A stretch of DNA of 64,000 bases from Phyto melanocephala (GCA_941918925.1 OW799236.1:99836562-99900561), one strand, 5' to 3'; shown: positions 46,201-61,200, counted from the first letter of the stretch. Made by a program: numbers and translations. Notes: generated by a model not told the origin, from the sequence alone.

Positions 46201-49200
46201 TAGACGTAGCTTAATAAAAGTATAAAGCAAATTAAAAGAGAACAAATTGCTTTGTTTAATTATTATCTATTTTTTTATTTCCGCCAACAACAAACAAATT
46301 ATGGGGGTATATTAATTTTTTCACGCCGTTTGTAACACATCAAAATATCCATTTTAGACCCCATAAAGTATATATTTTCTGAGTCCTGGTTTCATTTTAT
46401 GACGAACCGAAAAAGCTAATGAGCTAAAATTTTTCCAGAATATTTCTTATACACAAGGTTTGTTTGGTATTGAAATGGGCTAAATCGGAATATTAGGAAG
46501 AGTTGTAGCTCGTAATGCAGGAGCAGGTCAAAAAAACTTGTCTTTCCAACATCAAATAAAATGCTATTGTGTCCAAACGCATTAACGTAGAGCCATTAAA
46601 TTTCAAGTGTATATTTCCTGAGTAAAAAAATATTTTTCTCTGAAAATTGCTTAAATCTATGCATTAGAAAATGAGTTACAGATCAAAATGTACGAAAATT
46701 TAAACCGTAGTGTATTTTTCGGTATATTCAAAATTTAAAACGTAATAAAACTAACAAAATTAGATGTCTGATTCTAAAATTTTGCAAGCATTGCTTGACA
46801 CGCCCACTTTTACGCCCACCTCCCATATAACACTTTATCTTAAATTAATTAAATTTCTCTATGGGCAAAGTTTTTGGAAGAATAATGTACTATATTGAAA
46901 TATCTAAGTTGTATCGGGTGTCCCAACTAGAACGCAATTTTTAAATTTTAAATAAAACACAGATATTTAAAAAAAAATCGTGATCGACCTGGTCGAAAGC
47001 GCGTTGTTGTCTTTACATCACTAACAGACCTAGTTTCGGCAAATTTATCCATTAATCTCTTAACAGTTGACTCTTTTGGAGCATTATTGTAACCCCAAAT
47101 TGATCGCAATTTGTGAACTGTTGCCGCAAAACTTTCACCATTTTGGTAAAACAATTTCACAATGAGAATGAGTTGTTCATTCGTGTAGCGCTCCATTTTT
47201 ACTAACCTCGTACCTTTTACTAGCAAACAATAACAATTGTTCAAATGTCAAACAATGACACTTCGAATGGCGCCAAATTTAAAAATTGCGTTCTAGTTGG
47301 GACACCCGATATATATTAGCAAAAACTATATTGACACGCCTACTTTAACGTTCACTTTAATTGAAAGAATTAATTTACGAAAATATTTTACTAGCATATC
47401 GAAGTTATACAAAGAAAGTGAAAAAGAGAGATTTTTCAATAGCGATTACTGTTAATAACAAAATAATAAATTTTGTGCTAAAAAGTACATCGCATTGATG
47501 GGTATACAAAATTCGGCACAGCTCTTGTTTATGTAGCTATTTATCTCGAAAACTAGAACCAACTTAAAAAAACGCAGTTAAGTACTGTTCAGTGTCTCAA
47601 TAAACCGACTGTCAAGAAAAGGGCAACAAAAAGTTAACCGCATTTAATATATTGTAGTAAAATTTTCTTCACTTTCGCACAATGCAATAGACTTAAAAAT
47701 ATATCAAAAATATTTAATCTTTTCAAGTAGCCGGATTACTTTTTTGATTATGATTATTTTTGATTACTTATGGTAATTTTAAATAGTCCTTAATATTTTT
47801 TGATTATGTGTAATCGTATTCAGTTATAAATAATTCAACGCTCCACTATTATTAGTTCAGAAAAAAAGGGATACAAGATTTGAGGAAATAGAGATTGGTT
47901 GTCGGTTGTAGAAAACTCAACAGCAAGATTATCGACGCTAAAATTCCATTGAGGCGTTTGGACGACATCTTAGATAGACTTGGAAAAGATAAATATTGTT
48001 CAATATTGGACATGACGTGTTAATTTTAAAAAATTGATCTTGATTATTAATCATGACCCCCTACAGCATTTTAGTTTTTGGATGCAGTCTTAAATATCAC
48101 AATGACAAAGGTTTAAAAGTTAAAATTTTAAGCTTAATCTGAAAAATTCGATGTAATAGCTAAATATGTAATTCCAAAAACGATATTAGAGTATTTACAG
48201 CATTTAGCAATTATTTGTTACTAGCCAATCCCGGCGCGCGTTGCTACGCCCCTTCATGAATTTTAATCGCATTCTAAATTTTAATCGAATATCAATTGCA
48301 AGGCTAAAAACTATAACTTTTTCTATATGAGCGTGGCACTGCCCACTTTTCTAATTACGAAACTGTATAGTCATGACAGCTCAATAAGTGTGCAAAGTTT
48401 CAGAAAAATCGGTCCAGTGTAAGTACCTCAAAATGATACCTTTTTTTATGGGCGCGGCCCCGCCCACTTTTTCAATCACGAAATTATAAAGCCATGACAG
48501 CTCAATATGTGTGCAAAGTTTCAGAAAAATCGGTCCAGTGCAAGTACCTGAAAATTAAAACTTTTTTAGGGGCGTGGCCCCGCCCACTTTTTTTATCACG
48601 ACAGCTCGATATGTGTGCAAAGTTTCAGAAAAATCGGTCAAGTGCAAGTAACTAAAACTGATAACTAATTTTTTATGGGCGTGGCTCCGCCCACTTGTTT
48701 CACCCAAAAACACTCCCTGGTATGTGTACAACAACTTGCCAAAGTTTGAGTCCGATCGGTTTTACAGTTTCGGAGTCTATAGCTAACACACACACACAGG
48801 GTTTCACTTTTATATATATAGATAGACGATTTTTTTAAAATTTTGCTTCAATACTTTATTGATAAAGAATACGAAATTGAAATAGCATTTATGACTTCGA
48901 AAAAAATATTGAAAACTCCACCGATTTTGGAATATCCAGATGATTCTGAATCACACAGCTCTGTAGGGGACAGTACGGACAATAACCACAGGAGACAGCT
49001 GTGTTTGTGGAGCGATACAACCTGCTAGTCTTAAACAGGAGTGTCGAGTTCACCCTTATGGATACACGTAAGGCGGAGGCAATTCAGATCACTTTATGCT
49101 CTGTCCAGATGCTAGATGGAAAGTCGTAGACAGATTTACAAAGTTTGTAAGTGTTCCATACTGAGTACTTCGGAATACGGATAATATTTATCGAACAGTT

Positions 49201-52200
49201 AAGGTGGTGAACTTCATCAGGCTTGCTTTCGAATAAGTATATACTCTGAATGTAGTGGATTACATTATGGTGGAACGGGGAACTGAAATCCCAAAAAAAA
49301 ACTATACGTCTTTGGAAGCGAAGTACGGGGAAGGAATACTGCTGCAGTGTAACGGATGCATCTGAAGTGGAAAGACGTCCGAATATGGTATATTTATTAA
49401 TATTTTATACAACACTTTTAACAATTTTACCAATGATTATGGAATGTCGCATAAATACAACATACATAGCTGGAAAAGTAAGTACTATTGCCGTTTTTTT
49501 TTCAATGGGTAAATCTATTCAATTTAGGTGAATGTAATGGTTTTTCATTAATAATTTGTGGATTTTCTTCGCACCAGAATCGACAGTTTTGTTTATTTAC
49601 TGCACCACTCAGATGAAAGTGAGCCTTGATTTAGTGTAAAAAGTGCTCGAAAATTGGGTTTATCGAGTTCGTTCCTGCAGAAGAAGTCGTGGAGGCCATT
49701 TGAATGACGTTTAATTTAGAACTTAATTGTATTGATTAAATGAAAAACTTTTGAATTTCCTCAACAATAAGTGTGTTTTTTTTTTTAAAGAAATCATATC
49801 ACCCTTTTAGAAACCCCGAACTTCAAAGTATCTGCAGATAATTATATAGATCGGTTAAGTTATAAATAAAGTTAGTATTTACTTCTTTTTGGCGTGGCAT
49901 CCACTTTTTTTAATTATTTAATTGATTCGGCAGAACAACTAAAGATATTTGCAGTCTTAAAAAAATTAAGTTAAAGTAAAAAAAATATTTAAAATAAAAT
50001 AATAATTGGGTATTGTAACGGAAACTCAAAGTGTGTACAAAATTTTAGATGAATCTTTCAACAGAAAAAAATTTATTTAATATTATATTTCAGGAAAAAA
50101 ATAATATCTCCTGAAACATTATAATAAATTAAAATAATATGGTATAACATCAAACAAAGTTAACAAAAAATTTACTTTTTAGTTTAATGCTTGCTTACCG
50201 ATTACAAAAGGTGCTTTAAAATCGAAATATCGCATTAGTATTCCTATAGTGAACAAACTTCTTCGAAACATTGGAGTATATATTGATTCCACATTTTGAT
50301 TACTTTGCGAGACTTGATTGCGACTATGGTCCAAAATTCTATAAAATCTGAAATAAAAAACAAATATATATAAATTAATAAATCAAATAAACACATTTTT
50401 AATAAATCCAAATAGTAACGACGCACATAGGAGTATCTTGCCAATATAGTCGGACATTTGGTCAAAGTAAAAATTTAAATACGCAGCTCGACAAAAAACA
50501 CAACATTTTGTATCGTTGAGTGAATTATAAAGACTTTTGCTTGGGATTTGTCGTTTTGGGACACTGTTTAAGTCAAGAAAGTTGAGTAAATTGCATGGGT
50601 TTTACGGTTTTAAAATATATTTTTTTGTGGCTAAACGAATAAAGATTTTACATTGATTTCTCTTTTCTGTGCAAGACTATATTTACAGATTATAATAATT
50701 TTTGATTTTTTTTTTCACTTTTTGAGAAAAAAAAAACATCAAAAGGTTTTTGAAAGTGAGGGCAGTCGCGATCTTAAATATGATATATGTACATCACTAT
50801 AAAATATGAAATCTCTATTAAATATTAGACTAAAAAACAAGTAAGAGTGCTACACAACGTGTAGTCATGCAATAACATTTGTTTGTATCACCATTTATCT
50901 CTTATTAAATACGTACATACATAAAAAAACACAATAAAAACATCCCATTTTAAAATTTGTAATTGAGTTGACGTATGTATACTTGTTACTTGTTTTATTA
51001 TAATATAGTATAGTTTATCATAGACATGAATTAGTTTTTTTTTATGTAAAACTCAACCATTCTGTATTTAGTATGGCAACACTTTTTAATTTTTATATGG
51101 CAACCCTTAAGCATAGACACCATTACATTACATAATCAACAAACCATATCTTGTAGATGCTATACACGCCACAAACTATACTATACGACTGGACCAGAAC
51201 CTACACAAATATACTACTAAAACTTACTCTTGATTACAAAACTTAGTTACAGCAGCATTTGAAATTGTTTCGTTTATTTCATTATAGCCTTTGACAGCTT
51301 TCGCAAAACCTGATTTGGTGCTGTTACAGCTTCTATATTAAAAAAAAAAAACACAGCTAGAACTTGTCTATTAGATGGTAGCTTAGCGCCATTAATTTTA
51401 TAGCAAGGCATTTCGATGAGAAAAAAAAAATGTTCTAACACTTCGTTATTTGAAGGACATTTTTTTAATTAAGGCACTGCACTTTTTGAAATACACTAAT
51501 GAAATGACAAATTACAATCGAAAACAAGACATTACTTCAGTAGTCGAGCAGAAAGGGAAATCGCCTCTTTAGATGGACATATATATAGATATATGAAAGA
51601 TATTTCTTTGAAAAGAATGTAAACGAAAGCTCTTTTATAAGAGCGCTTTGTTTTGTAAAATTACATTGAGTCTCCACTTGATGAGTTTATATCATGAGGC
51701 GTGTCAAATTCATATCATCAGTTGGAGACCTAAACTCATTAATATTATATCAGCGTCATAATATTATAGTTAAAGCTCTAGCAATAATATTACGTCATGC
51801 TATGAAACTTCATTTTTATAAATTCAAATAAAATATAAATAAACATTAATAAAAAATTACTAAAATAATAAAAAAAAAACAACAATAAAAAACAAAAAAT
51901 ATTGAAAACGAAAGAAAATATATACAAATTATAAACATTTTTGCCAAGAGTGACAAAAAATGGCACATATTAATAACACTGAACTAAATCGCAAGTCACC
52001 ACGGCTTACCATTCTTATATCAAAGTAAATATTTTTTGGTTTTCTTTTAGGTCATTTCGAAACCAGTGATCGGCTTTGAGTCGTTTTTTCGACATTCATA
52101 GTGAGCCATAAAACTTAAGTATAAGTGCGTATAAATCATTGAAATTTAACTGAGCTGACATACGCATACCCACAACATCGTTGATTTATAAGCACAATAC

Positions 52201-55200
52201 ACAATGAACATAAGTACTACGTCGTACTTATATATATATAGCGTCCCATATTTATATAATTTGCAAGACTACGCACGTTGATTTAAGAAACTACTTATCT
52301 TTATAGAATGATGCAAGTTGACTCAACAACAAAAACATAAACAGCTCTCATTTGTATGAAGAATAAACAATGTTGCCAGGTCGGAGAGTGTAAGATATTT
52401 TTTGGTTGCCAGAAAATTTGCAATGTTACAATGTGTAATATACAATTTTTTCAAGTAACACTATTTAATTTTTAAATAAATGAAACTGATTATGCCCTTA
52501 AGGCTAATTTTTGGTTGGCTTCTATAAAAAGAGGTAAACAATAACAGTTATTTCGTGTTTTTTATTTTCATGTTTAAGTTTTTTGCAACAAATTAAAAAA
52601 CTGTGTTCTTAGGTGCTCACTTAAATTTTAAAGATAATACGCAAAAACAAAATTTCTTAACAGACACCAAAGCAAACACTTTATGTTTGCTTGTTGTTTT
52701 TGTATTTTTTTGTTAACAATCCACAATTATTATGGTGAATGCCAAATTGTTATCTGGCAAGCCTAGTTAAAACACACAACTTCATAATGACTACGCGAGT
52801 CATACGTGCTTTTGGTCGTCTTTTTATCTTGCATGAACGACAATAGCAATCACTGAGTCATACGTGTTGATGAATATGAGTCTGTAAGTACATTTCATTT
52901 AAAAATGCGTATAAGTAGTGAAGACTTTTCAATAAGTTTGAATGCGTATACATCAACGAAATAATGAATAATGATTCAAGTTGACTTACGCAAAAGAATC
53001 GCGTAAAAAAAGGACACCCCAGTACACATTTACAGAATTTTTAAGGCCATGTAAGAAAATATTTTTGAAAAAATTTTAAATTCAGTAATTATTATATCAT
53101 TCTTGGATATAACAGTAACAGTTCCTCCTAAAAGTTGTATTTTCTTCTTAAATTGGCTTACCCGGACACATTTAGAAACAAATTAATTCATAATAAAAAT
53201 AATAATAAAAATCAGCGTGAAATTTTTTTGTGGTTTAGGAAAAGTCATTTTTTTTTTTAAATTTGTAAATTTCGAACAATTCTGGAAGTTAAATGTACAA
53301 CCAAAAGGTCTTAAAATTGTATCTAAAAGAATTCTCTTAGCCTTTATATAAGGAAAAAAGTTCAATATATATACATATATGTTTATTAACAAAATTTCAA
53401 GAAATATTAAAAATACTGGTAGCCATTTTTGGGCAAAAATTAAAAATTTCTTTTTTAATTCCAAATTAAACATTTTTAACTCAATCTGTTTAGCTACAAA
53501 AAAGTTATACTTTTGTTTTGCTCATTAATACAAAACTATACGTTAAAAAAATATTGATCGAAAATCAAAAAACGAAAAGGAGAAAGTCATAAAAAAATTT
53601 AGTTAAAAACTATAAAATTTATTATTATATCATGTGCCTTCTTTGTCTTTGATCGAAAATTACCTCGAGCAAAAAATTATTTATTTACAAAAATTGCAAT
53701 ATTCGAAAGGTTTTAAAACTAAAGGTTGTCAAAATGCTTGGGCTCTGCTACGAGCCCAGGTTGTTTAATGCAATTTGGATAAGTAGTTTAGAAGTTTCAC
53801 ATTTGTAGGTATTTTTTCTTCAAAAGAGAGAACTATGGGCTGATAAATTTGCATTGCCACTAAACTGAACGGATACTTCTTTAATTTTTTTAAATGTTCA
53901 CAAAGTTCCCAAGAAAAACTCTCATTCGGTTTGATATTCTGCAATACGTTAGTTAGAAATTTAAAAATCAGTAAAATCTATAAGTCATTACTTTCCTAAT
54001 GAAATGCTTCCGCTGTTGTCAAAATAATTATTACTTATACCCTAAGTGAGTTAAACTAAATGAGAATTATAAAAAGTTATATAACAAATTTCACAATAAG
54101 AAATTGTATTGTGTGTGTATCTAAGAAAATCTCTGCAAATAAGTACTTACGTTTCACATTATAAATCAAGTCATTACTAAAATACCTCCAAGTAAGAAAG
54201 TCGATACGTAAATGTCATTGAAAGGTATGTTGTTTAGTAAAAACAAGTCATTATTTAGTTTTTGCTGGGTTAAACTGCTTTTATATATTTTATATATTCA
54301 ACTAAAAACGGATTTGTTTCTTAATACTAAATAGAATTTTGTTTGCAGCAACTCAATTTCTCAAACGACCAAACTGGGTTTAGTTGACAACGACATTAGG
54401 AACATAGGCATGTCAATAAAAGAAAATGTCAGTAATGTCATGGTTTGTGTCTCGTAAAGGCTATAACACGGCATGTTTTTTACATCTGACTTTAAAATTT
54501 GTGACATATGTAAATCTACATGTCTGTCAAAATTGTACTTTTACGCTGACTGCTTTGCAGCAGCAGAGATTTCTCCCAACGACTGATGTCACATGTTTTT
54601 ACAGAAGAAAATAGAGCGCACTCTAATTAAAATTTTGTCAGATGTCTCAAAACATGTGTTTTTACATTAGTATTGTTTTAAAGGTAACACACGACATGTT
54701 TGTATTAGCAGTGGAGAATTTGACAAGTCAGATGTAAAAAACATGTCGTGTATTAGCTCCTTAAGCAGCTTGTAAATATTTAAAATATCTGTTTTTCGTT
54801 AATTTGTATTAAAATGTAACTTAAAATTAAGATTTTAAATAAATTAAGTGTCAAAAAAACCAAATTTTTACTTTTAATAACTCGTAACCAAGAAATTTGA
54901 TTACTATATAGAAATAAAAAAAAATTATTTAAACAAAAACTCACTTATGAAAGCAGTCCCGAATTAATTTGTAGTTTTTCGTTATTTTGTTTACGACAGC
55001 ACCTAAACAGGAAACACAACTGGAAACCACTGCTTGATTTAAGGAAACTACCAGTAACATTAAATGCTCCTCCAAAGATGCCAAAAATGATTCACTGGCG
55101 TTATTTACTAATGGAACGACCTAAAATAAAAAGAAACATTACATTTTATTACACCACCAAATTGACAAGAAGTGTTTTGTTATTATTTATTATTGTAATA

Positions 55201-58200
55201 ATTATATTGTAAAAGAATAAGTTTGGAATAATTATATTGTAAAAGAATTAGTTTGGATAAAATATGTGAAAAAGCGGAGGCAGACGTGTTTATATCTCTA
55301 CAAGTTATGTGGCAATTGTTATGGTTTTTAAAGGCGATTCATTACCAAATATTTCCAAAAAAAATCTGTGCAATATATGGGGGCTTCTTAAAGTTGATTT
55401 CGGCAAACACGCGGACAACGCTCTATCTCTATTTATAAGCTTTTAGAAATGAATATTGTAGAAATTACAAAAAGAATGACAAAGCTTGGCCGTTACCAAC
55501 AAAAATTATCAATTATTTTTTTTTATTATTTTTTTTTTATTCGTACTTTAAGGGGGTAAAAAAGGGTAAAATCGGTAATCTTATATCTGCTAAACAAAAA
55601 TGATACAAATTAAATTGAAAAAGTATTGTAATTTGCACAAAAAATAAGCTGACAGGTGTCTGGCCTTTTTTTGAATTTTCAATCCCAAAGGGGAAAAAAC
55701 GGGTGAAAACCATAATTCGGTACTTTTTTGGAACCCTGCGTAACTTTCAAACACATAAAGCTAGGAAAAAGGTTTAAACTGTTTTAAGTAATCCACGAAA
55801 AAATATTAATAGAATTTCGGCAATTTTTTCAAATTAACATGTAAAGGGGTAAAAATTGTCGCTTTTTTTGGTACTTTTTTTAAAAGAAACTTTTCTAATA
55901 TTATTAAAATGGACAAAATTTGATACTAATTATTGCCTAATAGAATATGAACAATTATTTAGGTGACATTTTTGGAAACTTTTTTGGGGACAAAAAAGGT
56001 ATCAAAAAGGGGAAACTTCCGGAAAATGTATGTTATTCCTCATTAGACGGCCAATTTTGACCAAATTTTTAATTGCGATTTTACCAGACATAAAACATTT
56101 AGTAAAAACTAAAACACATTCATAACAGGGGAAAAATCAGAAAGAGTTGGTAATTTTGAGAACATTATTACTTTTATACAAAAAAGAGTAGATTTACTGA
56201 CTCTAAATCATGTCTAATAAAATATTTTGTTACATATGTATGTAGATATTTGAACATTTTTAAATTAGAATTTGGAACTTGGACCAAAAATATACTTTTT
56301 CGCATTTCTATGGTACTTTTGATATTTTCTACGTTTATGAAGATAGGATTGTAAAGGGTGTTTTTTTAAGCCCGATAGAACTTGAAATTGTAAAAAATAA
56401 CACAAAAAATTATATTGTAATCAAAAATTTTTTTTTATTCGAAAGATCAATACGTGACATTAACATTTGAAAATGATTTTGGGCATATGGGCACCGCGGC
56501 TGTTCTTGACGAAGCGCATTCTGGACGTCCAATTTTGGGTCACTTTTTCGAGCACTGCTGGCCGTATGTCACGAATAACACGAACAATGCTGGCCTCCAA
56601 GGCGTCAATTGTTGCTGGTTTATCAGCATAAACCAGTGACTTCACGTAGCCTCACAGGAAATAATCGAGAGGTGTCAAATCGCACGACCTTGGAGGCCAA
56701 TTGACAGGTCCATTTCTCGAAATCAACTTATCGCAAAATTTTGATTTCAATAAGTCGATGGTTGCGTTCGCCGTATGGCACGTAGCGCCATCCTGTTGAA
56801 ACCACATCTCCTCCGGATCAATGTTATCCATATTTTCAAACAAAAAATCATTGATCATGGTGCGGTAACGATCTCCATTGACCGTAACGCGAGCTCCGGC
56901 CTAATTTTTGAAGAAATAAGGTCCGATGACGCCACCAGCGTTAAAACCGCACCAAACGGTGCATTTTTCTGGATCTAATGGAGTCTGTAGGGTCTCTTGT
57001 GGATTGGTCTCGCTCCATATGCGGCAATTTTGCTTATTAACAAACCCGTTAAGCCAAAAATGCGCCTCATCGCTGAACACAATTTTGCGATAAAACAACG
57101 GACGTCCAGAATGCGCTTCGTCAAGAACAGCCGCGGTGCCCATATGCCCGAAATCATTTTCAAATGTTAATGTCACGTATTGATCTTTCGAATAAAAAAA
57201 AATTTTGATTACAATTTAATTTTTTGTGTTATTTTTTACAATTTCAAGTTCTATCGGGCTTAAAAAAACACCCTTTACAATCAAGGACTATTGATTCTAG
57301 GTGAGACTAAAAATGTTATGGGCGACAAAAAGGTAATTTTTTGAATTTTCATGGTACTTTTTGTATTTTCTACGTTTATGAAGGTAGGATTGTACAATCA
57401 AGGACTTTTGATTCCAGGTGAAACTGAAAATGTTATGGGCAACCAAAAAGGTACTTTTCTGAATTTTAATGGGACTTTTTGTATTTTCTACGTTTATAAA
57501 GCTAAAATTGTGAAATAAAGGATTGTTGATTCAATTTGAGAATTAAAATGATATTGGAGACACAAGAAAAGCCTTTTCGCATTTTTATTGTACTCTTTGT
57601 ATTTTTACGTTTGTAAACATAGATTCTTAAAATTAGTGTTTTTTGATCCGAGGTCTAACTCCTAATATTATGAACGACCAAAATTACTTTTTCTTTTTTT
57701 TATATTTTGTATACATAGAATTCTGAATGTGGGTAATAATAAGCCAAGTGGAAGTTTTAGTGAAGGAAAAAATGTTACTTTTATTATTTTTAGGGTCATT
57801 TTTGCGAATTATAAACCTTAATTTTTGAAACTCAGTAGCATTGATCTTGCTCTTAGTTAGGAAATATATGCCCGATATAAATTGAATCAGAAATACAAAT
57901 TTTCATAAATTGAATCAAAAATATTTAATAATTAACAAGTAAGAGCACTATATTCGGCTGTGCCGAATCTTTTATACCCACCACCAATTTTGTGTACATT
58001 TAAAGCACAATATTTATTATTTTGTAAATCGCTATGAAATAATCTCTTTATAATAAAATATGTATCACTTTCTTTGTAGAGGGTGGTTAAATTTTAAGGG
58101 CCCATGTTGAAGGTGAACTACACCTAATCTTTAAATTTGTTTTCTGCATTTCATTTAACATTTCTCAATCTCAAACTTATTCAATTTGATCCGCGGAAAG

Positions 58201-61200
58201 ATACGCAAATGAGCAACGCTTTAAAGTTATTCAGGTTTTTTATAAAAATGGGCGTTCAAATCAAAATGCATTTTGTGCACTTCGTAATTCTTTTGATCAA
58301 CATAATCGTTCAAATTCGTCCACAATCGGGAGAATTGTAAAAAATATTTAAATTTCTGCAAAACAGGTCTGTATAAAGTGTTAGAAAATCTGTAAATGCC
58401 TTCTTAGTTCGTTGAATGGAAACCACTGCTGGTTTTTGCGATAGTGTGGCAAAATAGCACTCAACCTCGCCTCATCATCATGCCCAACAATTGAGCATCA
58501 ACATTGTCATTGAAAATTTGGACCATCAGATAGAGGAGTGGCGCCAAGGATGGGGGGCCATTTGGCCGATATTTTGTTATATACATAATTGAACCATACA
58601 CATATTATCACTACAAAAAGAAATAATAAAAAATTTCCTAAATAATTTGTGTTTTATTTAAATTCAACATAAAATTTAACCACCCTTTATAACTTCGATA
58701 TGCTACTAAAATGCTTTTGTAAATGTAGTCTTTCAATGAAAGTGGGCGTTAAAGTAGGCGTGTCAATAAAGTTTCTGCTCTTAAAATTTTCCCAAAAACT
58801 TTGTCAATAGAGAAATTACATGAATTTAAGATAAACCGTTATATGGGAGGTAGGCGTTAAAGTGGGCGTGTCACCTTAACTTTTTGGCACAACAATAACA
58901 TTGATTACAAGGATATACGTAGCAAATTTGATCATCATACCTCTAATTTTGGAGGTTTTATAAGCTTTCAAATTTCATTAACGGTATATAACGTGAAAAG
59001 TGGGCGTTATAGTAGGCGTGTCAAAGTTGTTTTTTCGAATGGGCACAACTTGGGTGTTTCAATACAGTCCTTTGTTATTCCAAAATTTTTATTAATAGAG
59101 AAATTATATGAATTTTATGTAAAACGTTATATGGGAGGTGGGCGTAAAAGTGGGCGTGGCACATCGATTTTCCGTTACAAAAAAGCCTCTCACTAAAAAG
59201 CAAAGTGTGCAAAATTTCAGAGTCGTACATCCAATTTTGTTCCTTTTATGACGTTTTTGTTTTTAAATATACCGAAAAATACACTGTGCGGTATAAATTT
59301 TCGTACATTTTGATCGACAACTCCTCTCCTAATGCATAGATTTAGATAATTTTTGGTGAAAAATATTGTTTTTACTCGGGAAATATATATTCGAAGTTTC
59401 ATGAATCTACGTTAATGCGTTTGGACACAATTCCATTTTATTCGATGTTCGAAGGACGCGGTTTTTTCGACCTACTCTTGCTTTTCGAGCTATAACTCTC
59501 TTCCTAATATTCCGATTTAGCCCATTTTCAATACCAAATAAACCTTGTCTATAAGAAAGATTCTGGCAAAATTTGAGCCCCCTAGCTTTTTCGGTGCGAC
59601 CTCTATCGTGCTTTCAACAGACGGACAGACGGACGGACATAGCTAGATCGTCATCAAATCAAACCCTGATTCAGAATATATATACTTTATGGGGTCTAAA
59701 ATGGATATTTCGATGTGTTACAAACGGAATGACAAAATGAATATACCCCCACCATTTTTTTGGTGGCGGGTATAAAAATAGAACTTGAGTATTCAATAAA
59801 TATTAAGAACTGCGTTATCGAAGTAGCGGGTTATATGCTAGTTGGACCATAAAATCCCAAAAATTAATACACTAATATGTTAATTAGGTGAGTTCATAAG
59901 AGAAAGGATTTTTGGCGATCTTTTTTATATATGGAATTTAACATTGCCATAAAGTGAAAATTCGTTTTTATATAAAGTTTAGCAGTCTCAAATTCACTTT
60001 GCAATCAGGTGATCCATTTCACGGATTTTTTTTTTTTTTTTTCGAAAAATATGCAGTGTCCTGGGAATTTTATCCTGGAAAATCTTAAATGAAAAACGCT
60101 AGTATGTATGCATGTATGTATATCTGTACGTATTTATAATATAATCACTGCGATAAGTTGATTCTGTTATAATTTAATGTAAAAAATTCACTTTTTTAAG
60201 ATAGAATTACGATCATATGAAAAAAAAACTTAATACCTATTTCAAACCTACACTTGATCTTATTTTTCTTATGTTTTATGCAGTCAAATGTTGTAAAAAA
60301 ATTAGCAGAATCAACAAATGGTGTTTATTTGTTGAATTAAAAATTTATATACAAATAAAAATGTATGTATCAAACTGATTTAGAAGATATCGTAACATAA
60401 TGAATAATTGATTAATTAATGAAAAAATATATAAATAATTGTGTTTTTAGTGATGTAAATAAAATCTGGTGTCTATTACATACCTTTTCCAGGATTTCGG
60501 CTACCGCACATATAAATTTAGGTGCAGTTGATGGATGACATTTGATGTTAAGATATGGTTCGATGGTTATAGCGTGCCTTACTAATAGTTGGGGACGTAC
60601 TTTGGCCAGCAAGTGTAATGTTGTAATGCAACCTAACATTCTTTCATTGTCTGTATCCTCCAATTCAATTAGACGTTCAACCAATCCATCTGCTAGTTGC
60701 TGGCACGCTAATACAATCTCTTGGGGCGGCTCTGTATTTTTCTTTACAGGGTCCTGATTGTTTCCGTCTAATTTAAGCATGTTTTCCTTTGGTTGAAATA
60801 TCTGGATAGATTTTATTAAAAAAATATGTAAATTTAATGTTTTTTTCACAATTCAAAGGAACTGCTTCGAATAAAAATTGTTCTATCTCGAGTAAAAGCC
60901 TCAAACATTTAAACTAGTTGGAGTGCAATAAAAAATTTCGACGACGAGCATTGCTGTTATTGTCAACACTCAGAATACACAAACTTCCTTTTTAATTTCT
61001 TTTTTTTTTTAGAAATAGTGACAGTCACACCTAAGATTTAAATCCTATTTTTTAATTAATAAAAATAATGTTACGTCCGAGAAAGAAATGTTCAAATAGT
61101 AGGAAAATAAACAAAAACAAAGTGTAAAGTACAGGCCGTCGTGTACTAAAAACACACCCTTTGTTTGCTTACACTTAAAATTCATCAGACGTACTGTTTT

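Larger units (their letters stand above)
56265..57700. repeat. Tandem array, about 117-bp period, split by a mariner element
   Basis: Units contain GGTACTTTTTGTATTTTCTA, CGTTTATGAAGGTAGGATTG and AATGTTATGGGC; two clear starts lie 117 bp apart (57317, 57434), with diverged units on both sides. The first unit is interrupted by 56354-57275. Confidence 0.75.

Noticed and set aside
53183..53473. 96-codon minus-strand frame
   Set aside because: Hydrophobic, low-complexity AT-driven frame without splice context or homology.
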